From NCBI GenBank assembly GCA_964560775.1, contig CAZLNH010000121.1, positions 1-15,900 on the forward strand: a DNA stretch of 15,900 bases, written 5' to 3'. The position numbers and the translations under genes are program-made. The DNA comes from Woeseia sp964560775. Its GTDB lineage: Bacteria > Pseudomonadota > Gammaproteobacteria > Steroidobacterales > Woeseiaceae. The notes under the pieces were generated by a model. That model ran no database searches, was not told the origin of the DNA, and saw only the letters and a program-made list of their open reading frames with translations. Shown piece by piece: positions 1 to 7,520 of this stretch. The first letter of the stretch is position 1, and the number at the start of each line of letters is the position of its first letter.

Positions 1-362
1 ATGCTTTGGCCGCCGAACTGATACGGGAGAGCAAGAATCCGGATGTGCTGGCCGCGGCCCTGAAACTGGTTTCCGGGCGCGAGGATATTCCACGCCTGCT
101 TGCCCTGGCGCGGCACGATGCATCTTTCGTTCGCATGCAGGTGGCGAGGCTGCTCGGCCGCATCGGCCAGCCGGAACACGTGCCGGTGCTCGAGTCACTG
201 CTGCATGACAGACACTGGTGGGTGCGCTACCGCGCTGCACAGGCTATTGCCAGCCTGCCTTTTCTCGGCCCGAATGCCCTGCGTGCGCTGCGCGAACGGC
301 AACAGGACCTGTACGCCCGCGACATCCTGGAGCAGGCCTATTCCGAAGTGGGCATGGCATGA
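1..362 (+). CDS. HEAT-repeat protein, C-terminal part (5' end outside window)
   Basis: The reading frame is open to the left edge of the window, so the true start lies upstream and only about the last 119 residues are visible. They form helical repeats of HEAT / PBS-lyase type. One repeat is centred on the stretch with DASFVRMQVARLLGRIG, and the next has HDRHWWVRYRAAQAIASL, with the usual Asp, Val-Arg and small-residue pattern. HEAT repeats are protein-interaction scaffolds; no catalytic residue is visible. The stop codon overlaps the start of the glycosyltransferase gene in an ATGA, which implies translational coupling. I infer that this protein works with that enzyme, perhaps as an assembly or regulatory partner. 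The missing upstream part could hold membrane segments or another domain. The repeat assignment is firm; the role is unknown. Confidence 0.8.
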   Translation, partial: ALAAELIRESKNPDVLAAALKLVSGREDIPRLLALARHDASFVRMQVARLLGRIGQPEHVPVLESLLHDRHWWVRYRAAQAIASLPFLGPNALRALRERQQDLYARDILEQAYSEVGMA

Positions 363-1771
363 CCGCGCAGCAGGTCCTGCTTTCGTTGCAGTGGGTTTTT
401 CTCGCTTATTTCATCCTGATCAACCTCGGGTACCTGGCGCAAAACATCATTGCGGCACTCGGTATCCGCCGCTACCTGCAAACCGCGGACCAATACGCCG
501 GAGAGGGAGCGTTCTCGTCGCTTGATGTGCCAATCAGTATCATCGTGCCCGCCTACAACGAATCCGTGGCGATTGTCACGGCGGTCAAGGCCATGCTGCA
601 GCTCGAGTATCCTGATTTTGAACTCGTCGTGGTCAATGACGGCTCAAAAGACGACACGCTGCAAAAGCTGATCGACGAGTTCAACATGCGGCCGTTTCCT
701 GAAGCCTACCGCAAGCGCGTGCCATGCCAGGAGATCAACGGCATGTACCGGTCGGCGCTGAACAGCCGCCTGCGGGTCGTCGACAAAATAAATGGCGGCA
801 GCAAGGCTGACGCTATCAATGCCGGTCTCAACGCGTGCCGCTATCCGTTGATTTGTGTCGTGGATGCCGATTCGGTCCTGCAGACAGACAGCCTGCGGCG
901 CGTGGTCCGGCCGTTCCTTGAGGACTCAACAACGGTCGCGGTCGGCGGCACTGTGCGTATCGCCAACGGTTGTACCGTGCGCAGCGGCTTTCTCGAAAAA
1001 GTCGGTCTTCCCCGCGGGTTCCTGCCGCTGGTTCAGGTCGTCGAGTACCTGCGCGCATTTCTCTTTGGCCGCATGGGCTGGGCTCCGATGAACGCGTTGC
1101 TGATCATCTCCGGGGCATTTGGCGTATTTCACAAGGAAACGCTGGTCGAAGTCGGGGGCTTCAATCCCGACGCCGTTGGCGAGGACATGGAACTGGTATT
1201 GCGGCTGCATCGGATCATGAAACAGCAGCGTCGCCCGTACCGGATTGCCTTTATTCCGGACCCGGTCTGCTGGACCGACGCGCCGGAAACGCTCCGTGAT
1301 CTCCGGGGCCAGCGCGTCCGCTGGCAGCACGGTCTGGGCCAGGCGCTGTTCATGAATCGCTGGCTGATGTTCAATCCGCGCGGCGGTGCCGTGTCGTGGC
1401 TTGCCGTGCCGTTCTACCTGCTGTTTGAACTGTTCGGGCCCATCATCGAAGTTGCCGGCTACCTGTTTTTTATCCTGTGCGGCATCATGGGCTGGCTGGC
1501 GTGGCCGGAAGCGCTGCTTTTCCTGTCGCTGGCCATTGCACTTGGCGTTCTGTTGTCGACCAGTTCAATCCTGCTCGAAGAGCTGTCCTTTCATATGTAT
1601 CCGCGCTTTCGCCACCTGATGGTGCTGTACCTCGTGGCGATACTCGAAAATTTTGGGTACCGGCAACTCACTGCGCTGTGGCGCATGCAGGGCCTGTACC
1701 GATGGCTGCGCGGCGGCAAACACGAATGGAAAACCATTTCACGAAGCACGAGCCTGTCTGACAGGAATTGA
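359..1771 (+). CDS. Family 2 glycosyltransferase, membrane-bound, processive type
   Basis: 470 residues, using the ATG at 359 that overlaps the preceding stop codon; a longer frame open from 218 would run through the HEAT gene and was rejected. Residues 8-35 form a membrane segment. The GT-A domain follows: SIIVPAYNES near 60-69, VVNDGSKDDT with Asp94, the metal/UDP-binding DAD at 169-171, GED at 274-276 (likely catalytic base Asp276) and QRVRW at 318-322. This last motif is typical of processive enzymes such as hyaluronan, chitin, cellulose and poly-N-acetylglucosamine synthases. Several hydrophobic segments from about 345 to 440 complete an inner-membrane enzyme. The likely reaction is polymerisation or transfer of a sugar from a UDP-sugar at the cytoplasmic face. 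No PilZ domain is seen. The sugar and polymer cannot be told from sequence. It is coupled to the HEAT-repeat gene. Confidence 0.9.
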   Translation: MTAQQVLLSLQWVFLAYFILINLGYLAQNIIAALGIRRYLQTADQYAGEGAFSSLDVPISIIVPAYNESVAIVTAVKAMLQLEYPDFELVVVNDGSKDDTLQKLIDEFNMRPFPEAYRKRVPCQEINGMYRSALNSRLRVVDKINGGSKADAINAGLNACRYPLICVVDADSVLQTDSLRRVVRPFLEDSTTVAVGGTVRIANGCTVRSGFLEKVGLPRGFLPLVQVVEYLRAFLFGRMGWAPMNALLIISGAFGVFHKETLVEVGGFNPDAVGEDMELVLRLHRIMKQQRRPYRIAFIPDPVCWTDAPETLRDLRGQRVRWQHGLGQALFMNRWLMFNPRGGAVSWLAVPFYLLFELFGPIIEVAGYLFFILCGIMGWLAWPEALLFLSLAIALGVLLSTSSILLEELSFHMYPRFRHLMVLYLVAILENFGYRQLTALWRMQGLYRWLRGGKHEWKTISRSTSLSDRN

Positions 1772-1794
1772 CCGCCGTACGGCGCATTTATAAT
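1768..1794 (+). promoter_or_regulatory. Candidate sigma-70 promoter of the sixA-like gene
   Basis: TTGACC at 1768-1773 (5 of 6 consensus bases) and a perfect TATAAT at 1789-1794 are separated by 15 bases. This would start transcription near 1801 and give a leader of about 36 bases. The spacer is two bases shorter than ideal, which lowers confidence. The -35 overlaps the glycosyltransferase stop codon. A 12-base perfect palindrome nearly fills the spacer (separate entry). Confidence 0.5.
1773..1784. repeat. 12-bp perfect palindrome between -35 and -10
   Basis: CGCCGTACGGCG reads the same on both strands. It lies almost exactly in the spacer of the candidate promoter, overlapping the last base of the -35. 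It could be an operator, since repressors often bind spacer palindromes. As RNA it could form a 4-bp stem with a GTAC loop followed by an AT-rich stretch, a weak end for the glycosyltransferase transcript. The palindrome is seen directly; both roles are inference. Confidence 0.45.
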
Positions 1795-1836
1795 TTACAA
1801 TCGGCCCGCCACTTGACGAGGATACGGATAACCTGA

Positions 1837-2331
1837 ATGAAGACGCTTACCTTGCTGCGCCACGCAAAATCGAGCTGGGACACGCCAAACGTTGCGGACA
1901 AAGACCGTCCACTGAATGATCGAGGTCTCCGTGATGCTCCGGCGATGGCCGTGCGCCTGCAGGAAGCCGGGGTACGACCGTCGTTGATACTCAGCAGCCC
2001 GGCCGTGCGCGCATGGGAAACCGCCAAGGTCGTGGCACAGCAGATCGGCTATCCACTGGAGTTCCTGCAACGGGAAGCGGACCTGTACCTCGCGTCACGC
2101 CGCAAACTGATCGAAATCATTGGCCGGCAGGACAATGGCTTCAACAGCGTGCTCGTCGTTGCACACAATCCCGGACTGACGGACCTTGCCAACTACCTCA
2201 TCGCCGGACTGACCGACAACCTGCCGACGTCAGGCATCGTCTCGATCAATCTCGCCAGCGACGAGTGGGATCTTCGGCAGACCGGCGATAACGAATTGCT
2301 GGTCTACGACTACCCGAAAAAGCATCGGTGA
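1837..2331 (+). CDS. sixA: SixA-like phosphohistidine phosphatase
   Basis: 164 residues, a compact member of the histidine phosphatase (phosphoglycerate-mutase-like) superfamily and close to the usual 160 or so residues of SixA. The signature LLRHAKSS gives Arg8 and the nucleophile His9. Arg58 in SSPAVRAWE, Glu80 and His110 in VVAHNPGL complete the expected phosphate pocket. The N-terminal DRPLNDRG block is typical of SixA. SixA removes phosphate from histidine on signalling or phosphotransfer proteins: ArcB in E. coli, and later also the nitrogen-PTS protein NPr. No such partner lies nearby, so the target is unknown. The protein is cytoplasmic, with no signal peptide. The Shine-Dalgarno sequence is weak. 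The gene has its own promoter-like sequence and converges with sdaA across 16 bases. Confidence 0.88.
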   Translation: MKTLTLLRHAKSSWDTPNVADKDRPLNDRGLRDAPAMAVRLQEAGVRPSLILSSPAVRAWETAKVVAQQIGYPLEFLQREADLYLASRRKLIEIIGRQDNGFNSVLVVAHNPGLTDLANYLIAGLTDNLPTSGIVSINLASDEWDLRQTGDNELLVYDYPKKHR

Positions 2332-2347
2332 TGCGACCAAAATCGGA

Positions 2348-3706
2348 CTAGCATTCCGGCACATTGACGGCGAGGCCGCCGCGCGATGTTTCTTTATAGA
2401 TGGTCGACATATCCAGGCCGGTCTGGCGCATCGTACTGATAACCTGGTCGAGTGACACGAAATGAGTGCCGTCGCCGTGCATGGCGAGGCTCGCTGCATT
2501 GATCGCCTTGACGGAACCCATCGCATTCCGCTCGATGCACGGAATCTGCACGAGACCGCCGACCGGATCACAGGTCAGCCCGAGGTTGTGTTCCATGCCG
2601 ATCTCCGCCGCGTTCTCCACCTGGCGCACGCTGCCGCCCTGCGCCGCAACGAGCCCGCCGGCCGCCATCGAACAGGCGACACCAACCTCGCCCTGGCATC
2701 CCATCTCCGCGCCGGAAATTGACGCATTGACCTTGTACAGGATGCCAATCGCGCCGGCAGTCAGCAGGTAGCGATCGATACCATCCTGGTCAGCATCCGG
2801 ATACAGCTCGCAGTAGTAATGCAGCACCGCCGGAATGATCCCCGCCGCGCCATTGGTCGGCGATGTCACAACCCGGCCTCCGGCCGCATTTTCCTCATTG
2901 ACCGCAATTGCCCAGGCATTGACCCAGTCCATAGTATCGAGTCCGCCGCGCCTGCCCTCGGCCGTCAGGGCTTTGTACAGCTTCGGTGCCCGCCGCAATA
3001 CCGACATCCGGCCCGGCAGAACGCCTTCAGTTTCGAGGCCGCGACGCACGCATGCACGCATGGCCGCCCACAGGTCGTCGATGCGCTGGCGGATTTCCGC
3101 TTCCGAGCGCCAGTGCCGCTCGTTCCTGTACATCAGTTCGGGAATCGAAATCCCGTGCTCTTCCGCAAGCGACATCAGTGTTTCGGCATCGCTGAACGGG
3201 AACGGTGGCTGGCCCTCCTGTGCACTGGTCTCCGGCTCATCGCCCCGCACGACGAATCCGCCGCCGAGTGAGTACCAGTCCTCGCTCAGGACCGTTTCGC
3301 CGTCGGCGGTGTACGCGGTGAAACGCATGCCGTTGGTGTGCCGCGGCAGTTCCTCGTCGTAGTCGAAAACCAGGTCTGTTTCCGGATCGAAGGCAATCTC
3401 CCCAATACCGGCGACCTTGAGGCGCCGGGTGTCGTGAATGGCGCGCAGCGTTGGTTCCATCGCGTCCGGGTCGATAGTGGCCGGCTCGGCACCACCAAGT
3501 CCGAGCATGACCGCGGAGTCCGTGCCATGACCGCGCCCGGTAAACGCCAGCGAGCCGTAAAGGCGCACGTTCAGCCGTTCGACCGGTTGCTCCTTGCCCG
3601 CCAGTGTGCGCGCAAATTCGGACGCCGCCTTCATCGGCCCCACGGTGTGGGAGCTCGACGGACCAACGCCAATCTTGAAAATATCGAAGATGCTGATTTC
3701 AGCCAT
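2348..3706 (-). CDS. sdaA: L-serine ammonia-lyase, iron-sulfur, single chain
   Basis: 452 residues. The enzyme deaminates L-serine to pyruvate and ammonia using an oxygen-sensitive [4Fe-4S] cluster rather than PLP. The beta domain is N-terminal, with GPSSSHTVGP at 15-24; the alpha domain follows, with SPTNGAAG and GCQGEVGVACSMAAGG. Cluster ligands can be assigned: Cys337, Cys379 and Cys390, spaced 42 and 11 as in the Legionella pneumophila enzyme (343, 385, 396). The chain ends in Cys452. In the Legionella structure the C-terminal Cys enters the active site and caps the catalytic iron (the tail-in-mouth arrangement), and the offset of six residues is the same for all four. The gene lies 90 bases downstream of putA on the same strand and may be co-transcribed. 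The ATG at 3706 gives the family-standard N-terminus. Confidence 0.97.
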   Translation of the reverse strand: MAEISIFDIFKIGVGPSSSHTVGPMKAASEFARTLAGKEQPVERLNVRLYGSLAFTGRGHGTDSAVMLGLGGAEPATIDPDAMEPTLRAIHDTRRLKVAGIGEIAFDPETDLVFDYDEELPRHTNGMRFTAYTADGETVLSEDWYSLGGGFVVRGDEPETSAQEGQPPFPFSDAETLMSLAEEHGISIPELMYRNERHWRSEAEIRQRIDDLWAAMRACVRRGLETEGVLPGRMSVLRRAPKLYKALTAEGRRGGLDTMDWVNAWAIAVNEENAAGGRVVTSPTNGAAGIIPAVLHYYCELYPDADQDGIDRYLLTAGAIGILYKVNASISGAEMGCQGEVGVACSMAAGGLVAAQGGSVRQVENAAEIGMEHNLGLTCDPVGGLVQIPCIERNAMGSVKAINAASLAMHGDGTHFVSLDQVISTMRQTGLDMSTIYKETSRGGLAVNVPEC

Positions 3707-3796
3707 GGTGAACGTTTTACCTCAAATACCGCCCGGACTCTTTGGGAACTTGTTTGGCTTTAGTGGCAGGCGACGGCGCACCCCGGGGAGGGAAAG

Positions 3797-6700
3797 TCAT
3801 TTCTCTGCCAGCGACAGAAGGCCCGTATCCCCGCCCACAGCGGCGATATTGTTGCTGACAGCATACTCGTTGCCGAAGCGTGCCAGGTAATTGGGACCGC
3901 CTGCCTTCGGTCCGGTTCCGGACAGTCCGCGGCCGCCAAAGGGCTGCGAGCCGACGATTGCACCGATCATGTTCCTGTTGATGTAAATATTGCCGGCGAG
4001 CGAATGCGTCTCGAATGCGCGGGCACGTGCACCGATGCGGCTGTGCAGCCCCATTGTCAGGCCGTAACCGGTGCGATTAACCGATTCGATCGCCTCCGCA
4101 AGCTGGCGCCGCTTGTAGCGCATGACATGCAATACAGGGCCGAACACTTCACCCTGCAATACATCGATATTGTCGATCTCGAGCGCAATCGGCGCAAAAT
4201 ACGTGCCGGATGAGATAGCGTCCGGCAGTTGGCATCGATACAGCAGTTTTGCCTGTTGATCCATCCGAGCGACATGGCGTTTCAGCATGTTGCGCGCATC
4301 GTCGTCGATCACCGGGCCAACGTCAGTGGATAGATCCGCCGGATCACCGATCGCGAGTTCCTTCATTGCACCTTGCAGCAACGTGATGACGCGCGGTGCA
4401 ATGTCTTCCTGCAGGCACAGTACACGCAAGGCCGAACAACGCTGGCCGGCGCCATTGAATGCTGATGTGATCGTATCCTGGACAACCTGCTCCGGAAGCG
4501 CCGAGCTGTCGACAAACAGCGCATTCTGGCCGCCCGTCTCGGCAATCAGCGTAGCTATCGCGCCATCGCGTCCCGCCAGTGTGCGATTGATGACACGTGC
4601 GGTGTCGGTTGAGCCGGTGAATGCGACGCCCGCAACGCGCGGGTCGGCGACGGCGCGGCCACCTACTTTGGCGCCATCACCCGGCAGAAAATGCAGCACA
4701 TCCGCCGGCACGCCGGCTTCCAGTAACAGCTCTGTCGCACGGAACGCAACGAGCGGTGTTTGCTCCGCGGGCTTTGCGAGCACGGCATTGCCCGCGGCGA
4801 GCGCGGCCGACACCTGTCCGGTGAAAATCGCCAGCGGAAAATTCCACGGGCTGATACAGACAAAAATGCCTCGTCCACGCATGCCAAGTGTATTGCGTTC
4901 ACCGGTCGGACCGGGCAATTGCCGCGGCTCGCCGTACAACCGCCGGGCCTCATGCGCGTAGTAGCGCAGGAAATCGACCGCCTCGCGCAATTCGGCAATG
5001 GCGTCCGGCAGCGTCTTGCCGCCTTCGCGGACACATAGTGCCAGGAGCTCAGCCGTATGTTGCTCAAACAAGTCGGACGCGCGCTCGAGTATCGCGGCGC
5101 GATCGGCCGCCGGCATCCGATCCCAGCCGGGCTGCGCCTTGGCGGCAAGGTCCAGCGCCTGGTCAACGGCACCGGCGTCCGCCTGCCGGCAGATACCGAT
5201 AACCTGCGACGTGTTGGCGGGATTTCGTGACTCGACCGGTTCTCCGCCCAATCGCTTGCCGCCGACGATTGGTGCGGCGACCCGCTCCGCGACCGCGATT
5301 TTCTGCATCGCCCGCAGCAGCCGCCCGCTGGCCTTGCGGTCTGCCAGGTTGTGGCCGGCCGAGTTGCGTCGCTCGCGGCCATAAAGCCCGGCCGGCTGCG
5401 GTATGCGCGGGTGCGGCTTGAAGCCACCCTCGCGCGCGATTTCGATCGGGTCACGCACGATGTCCTCGACGGCGATGGACTCGTCGACAATCCGGTTGAC
5501 GAAAGATGTATTGGCACCATTCTCGAGCAACCGCCTGACGAGATACGGCAGCAAGTCCTCGTGGCTCCCGACCGGCGCATAGACGCGACAGGGACGATTG
5601 TATTTTTGTGGATTAATTACCTCCGCGTACAGTTCCTCACCCATGCCATGGAGCCGCTGGAACTCGAAATCAGTGCGTGATCCGGCATAGTGCAGCACGC
5701 TCGCCAGCGTATGCGCGTTGTGTGTTGCGAACTGTGGATAGAGGTGCTCGCCTGCTTCCAGCATTTGCCGCGCGCATGCGAGGTAGGACACATCGGTATG
5801 TGCCTTGCGTGTAAACACCGGGTAACTTGCCAGCCCGAGTTCCTGCGCACGCTTGATCTCGGTGTCCCAATACGCACCTTTGACCAGGCGCACCGGTATG
5901 CGCTGGCCATGCGTGGCCGCGAGGTCAATGACAAATGCGAGCACGTCGGATGCACGGCGCTGGTACGCCTGGACGGCAAGACCCAGGCCCTCATAATCCT
6001 TGAGTCGTGAATCGGCGCGAATGGCTGCAAAGAGCTCGAGCGATATTTCCAGGCGATCGGCCTCCTCGGCATCGACGGTCAGGGCGATACCAGCTTTTGC
6101 TGCCTGCATCGCGAGGTCGGTCAATACCGGCACCAGCTCGGCCATAATGCGTTTATGCTGCGTGTACAGGTAACGCGGGTGCAGCGCCGATAATTTCACG
6201 GAAATGCCGGGAGCGTCGAACATGTCATCCGCAGCTGCTCTGTCGCCGATTGCGCGAATGGCCTGGCTGTAGGATTCAAAATAGCGACTCGCGTCCTTCG
6301 CCGTCAGTGCCGCTTCTCCGAGCATGTCGTAGGAATACCGGTACTGGAGCGCTTCCTTTTTCCGTGAGCGTGCCAGCGCCTCGCGGATATCGCGCCCCAT
6401 GACGAACTGGTGCCCCATGATGCGCATCGCCTGTCGCATTGCCGCGCGAACGACGGGCTCGCCCGCACGGCTCGCGATCCGGCCAATATAATGCGCCGGA
6501 TTTTTTTTCGCGGATTCATCAACACGCAAAATTTCGCCGGTCAGCATCAGGCCCCACGTCGATGCATTAACAAATAAAGAGTCACTTGCACCCAGGTGAT
6601 CCTTCCAGCGAGCCGACGTCACTTTGTCAGCGATCAATCGATCAGCCGTATCGGCATCAGGTATGCGCAGCAAGGCTTCCGCGATGCACATCAGAAGCAC

Positions 6701-6943
6701 GCCTTCCTGCGACGACAGATCGTACTGCTGCAGGAATGCATCGATACCGCCTTCGTTAACTGCATTGTCGCGGACCGCGTTGACCAGCTCTGTCGCCGTC
6801 TGCTGCACATGCAGCCGCGCCGCATCACCGGCATCCGCCTTGCGGGCCAGTGCTTCAACCAGTGCGGTTTCGTCCGCAAGATAGTGACGGCTGATGTCAC
6901 CGAGAGGATCGGTGCTCACGGTGGGCTGTTCAGTAAACTTCAT
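3797..6943 (-). CDS. putA: Bifunctional proline dehydrogenase / glutamate-semialdehyde dehydrogenase, short PutA
   Basis: 1048 residues. It oxidises proline to glutamate in two steps, the first FAD-linked and feeding quinone, the second NAD-linked. After a helical N-terminal region of about 180 residues comes the proline dehydrogenase barrel: YSYDMLGEAALTAKDA (203-218), GISVKLSALHPRY with Lys249, RLVKGAYWD (352-360) and the substrate-binding Arg470-Arg471 pair. The aldehyde dehydrogenase domain starts near 560: ISPWNFPLA (698-706), KPAEQT (724-729), ETGGQN with Glu802, and QRCSA with the catalytic Cys836. There is no N-terminal ribbon-helix-helix domain, so unlike the 1320-residue E. coli protein it should not repress its own gene. 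There is no extra C-terminal domain either, which fits the short type-A group. It is probably a peripheral inner-membrane enzyme. The ATG at 6943 has a poor Shine-Dalgarno sequence. Confidence 0.97.
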   Translation of the reverse strand: MKFTEQPTVSTDPLGDISRHYLADETALVEALARKADAGDAARLHVQQTATELVNAVRDNAVNEGGIDAFLQQYDLSSQEGVLLMCIAEALLRIPDADTADRLIADKVTSARWKDHLGASDSLFVNASTWGLMLTGEILRVDESAKKNPAHYIGRIASRAGEPVVRAAMRQAMRIMGHQFVMGRDIREALARSRKKEALQYRYSYDMLGEAALTAKDASRYFESYSQAIRAIGDRAAADDMFDAPGISVKLSALHPRYLYTQHKRIMAELVPVLTDLAMQAAKAGIALTVDAEEADRLEISLELFAAIRADSRLKDYEGLGLAVQAYQRRASDVLAFVIDLAATHGQRIPVRLVKGAYWDTEIKRAQELGLASYPVFTRKAHTDVSYLACARQMLEAGEHLYPQFATHNAHTLASVLHYAGSRTDFEFQRLHGMGEELYAEVINPQKYNRPCRVYAPVGSHEDLLPYLVRRLLENGANTSFVNRIVDESIAVEDIVRDPIEIAREGGFKPHPRIPQPAGLYGRERRNSAGHNLADRKASGRLLRAMQKIAVAERVAAPIVGGKRLGGEPVESRNPANTSQVIGICRQADAGAVDQALDLAAKAQPGWDRMPAADRAAILERASDLFEQHTAELLALCVREGGKTLPDAIAELREAVDFLRYYAHEARRLYGEPRQLPGPTGERNTLGMRGRGIFVCISPWNFPLAIFTGQVSAALAAGNAVLAKPAEQTPLVAFRATELLLEAGVPADVLHFLPGDGAKVGGRAVADPRVAGVAFTGSTDTARVINRTLAGRDGAIATLIAETGGQNALFVDSSALPEQVVQDTITSAFNGAGQRCSALRVLCLQEDIAPRVITLLQGAMKELAIGDPADLSTDVGPVIDDDARNMLKRHVARMDQQAKLLYRCQLPDAISSGTYFAPIALEIDNIDVLQGEVFGPVLHVMRYKRRQLAEAIESVNRTGYGLTMGLHSRIGARARAFETHSLAGNIYINRNMIGAIVGSQPFGGRGLSGTGPKAGGPNYLARFGNEYAVSNNIAAVGGDTGLLSLAEK

Positions 6944-7013
6944 GCGTAGTTTGCCTGTGGCGGGCTGCCTCGCCGGCCGATTCCCGTTGGATGGCCGGGC
7001 TGCCGGGGCGCCC

Positions 7014-7042
7014 AGTGTAGCTGTTCGCCGAAGTGCTTTAAA
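7014..7042 (-). promoter_or_regulatory. Possible promoter of putA
   Basis: On the minus strand, TTTAAA (7042-7037) and TACACT (7019-7014) are separated by exactly 17 bases, each matching 4 of 6 consensus positions. It lies in the 114-base gap between hslR and putA, about 70 bases before the putA start. The intervening leader is rich in CGGCC/GGCCG inverted repeats. Spacing is ideal but the hexamers are weak, so putA might instead be read from the hslR transcript. Confidence 0.3.
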
Positions 7043-7057
7043 GGCGGCCCGGGCGGA

Positions 7058-7453
7058 TCAGAGACCGCGGTTTCGCTGCCTCAACTTGCGCCGTGTGTGC
7101 TTGTCCGGACGCCCGTCCGTGCGTGGCATCTGCTGACGGTCGCTCTGCAGACCGGCGCGCAGAGCCTGACGCCTCTCGAGTGATTCGTCGCTCTCTGAAT
7201 AGCAGCCTTGCGCCTCCGCCGCGGGACCACGCCGCGACGGTATTGACACGACATCAATCTGAAACGGCAACCGGTCGCGGACCAGTTCGATGCGGTCTCC
7301 GGGTGTCACGCGCGCACCGGGCTGCGCGCGTTCGCCGTTGATGCGCACATGGCCACCACCGACTGCTTTCGACGCCAGGGTGCGTGTCTTGTAAAAGCGC
7401 GTAAACCACAGCCAGCGGTCAACGCGCAATCCGGAACCGGTTTCGGACGTCAT
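7058..7453 (-). CDS. hslR: HslR-type S4-domain RNA-binding protein (heat shock protein 15 family)
   Basis: 131 residues, almost the length of E. coli Hsp15 (133). An S4 RNA-binding domain spans roughly residues 9-68: LRVDRWLWFTRFYKTRTLASKAV followed, after a GGG turn, by HVRING and the GDRIEL strand. The basic tail, GRPDKHTRRKLRQR, is typical of this family. Hsp15 binds the 50S subunit carrying a stalled nascent chain and helps recycle it. The ATG at 7453 has a clear GAGG five bases upstream; an upstream extension to 7681 would overlap kbl and lacks family similarity. In E. coli the gene sits next to hslO (Hsp33), but here it is divergent from kbl with 67 bases between starts, and upstream of putA. 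No obvious sigma-32 promoter was recognised in that gap. Confidence 0.9.
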   Translation of the reverse strand: MTSETGSGLRVDRWLWFTRFYKTRTLASKAVGGGHVRINGERAQPGARVTPGDRIELVRDRLPFQIDVVSIPSRRGPAAEAQGCYSESDESLERRQALRAGLQSDRQQMPRTDGRPDKHTRRKLRQRNRGL

Positions 7454-7481
7454 CGAATCCTCAAAAACCGCCAAAATCACC

Positions 7482-7490
7482 TGATATACT
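7482..7490 (+). promoter_or_regulatory. Extended -10 promoter for kbl-tdh
   Basis: TGATATACT contains the extended TG element one base before TATACT, which matches 5 of 6 bases of the -10 consensus. No good -35 is seen 16-18 bases upstream, as is common for extended -10 promoters. Transcription would start near 7497, some 24 bases before the kbl start. The reverse strand of the same site reads TATATC and might serve as a weak -10 for the divergent hslR. Confidence 0.5.
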
Positions 7491-7507
7491 TTGCGGCCTT
7501 TGAAAGC

Positions 7508-7513
7508 GGAGAG
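7508..7513 (+). promoter_or_regulatory. Ribosome binding site that fixes the kbl GTG start
   Basis: GGAGAG ends seven bases before the GTG at 7521. An ATG at 7516 is out of frame and a TTG at 7491 lies upstream of this site, so the site favours the GTG start. Confidence 0.7.
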
Positions 7514-7520
7514 CAATGCC

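Noticed and set aside
218..358. Longer N-terminus for the glycosyltransferase
   Set aside because: It would run inside the HEAT-repeat gene in another frame; the ATG at 359 forms a classic ATGA overlap and opens directly into a membrane segment.
926..1330. A 134-codon frame antisense to the glycosyltransferase
   Set aside because: No recognisable domain and full overlap with a well-supported gene.
3781..3788. CCCCGGGG palindrome just past the putA stop as a terminator
   Set aside because: Only eight bases with no loop and no T-run; it is more likely chance in GC-rich DNA.
4287..4961. A 224-codon open frame antisense to putA
   Set aside because: Ser/Ala/Pro-rich low-complexity translation, typical of the complementary strand of a GC-rich gene; no ribosome binding site was recognised.
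4663..5580. A 305-codon open frame on the minus strand within putA
   Set aside because: It is a shifted frame of putA with Arg/Ser-rich composition and no family similarity; putA itself is intact with all active-site residues.
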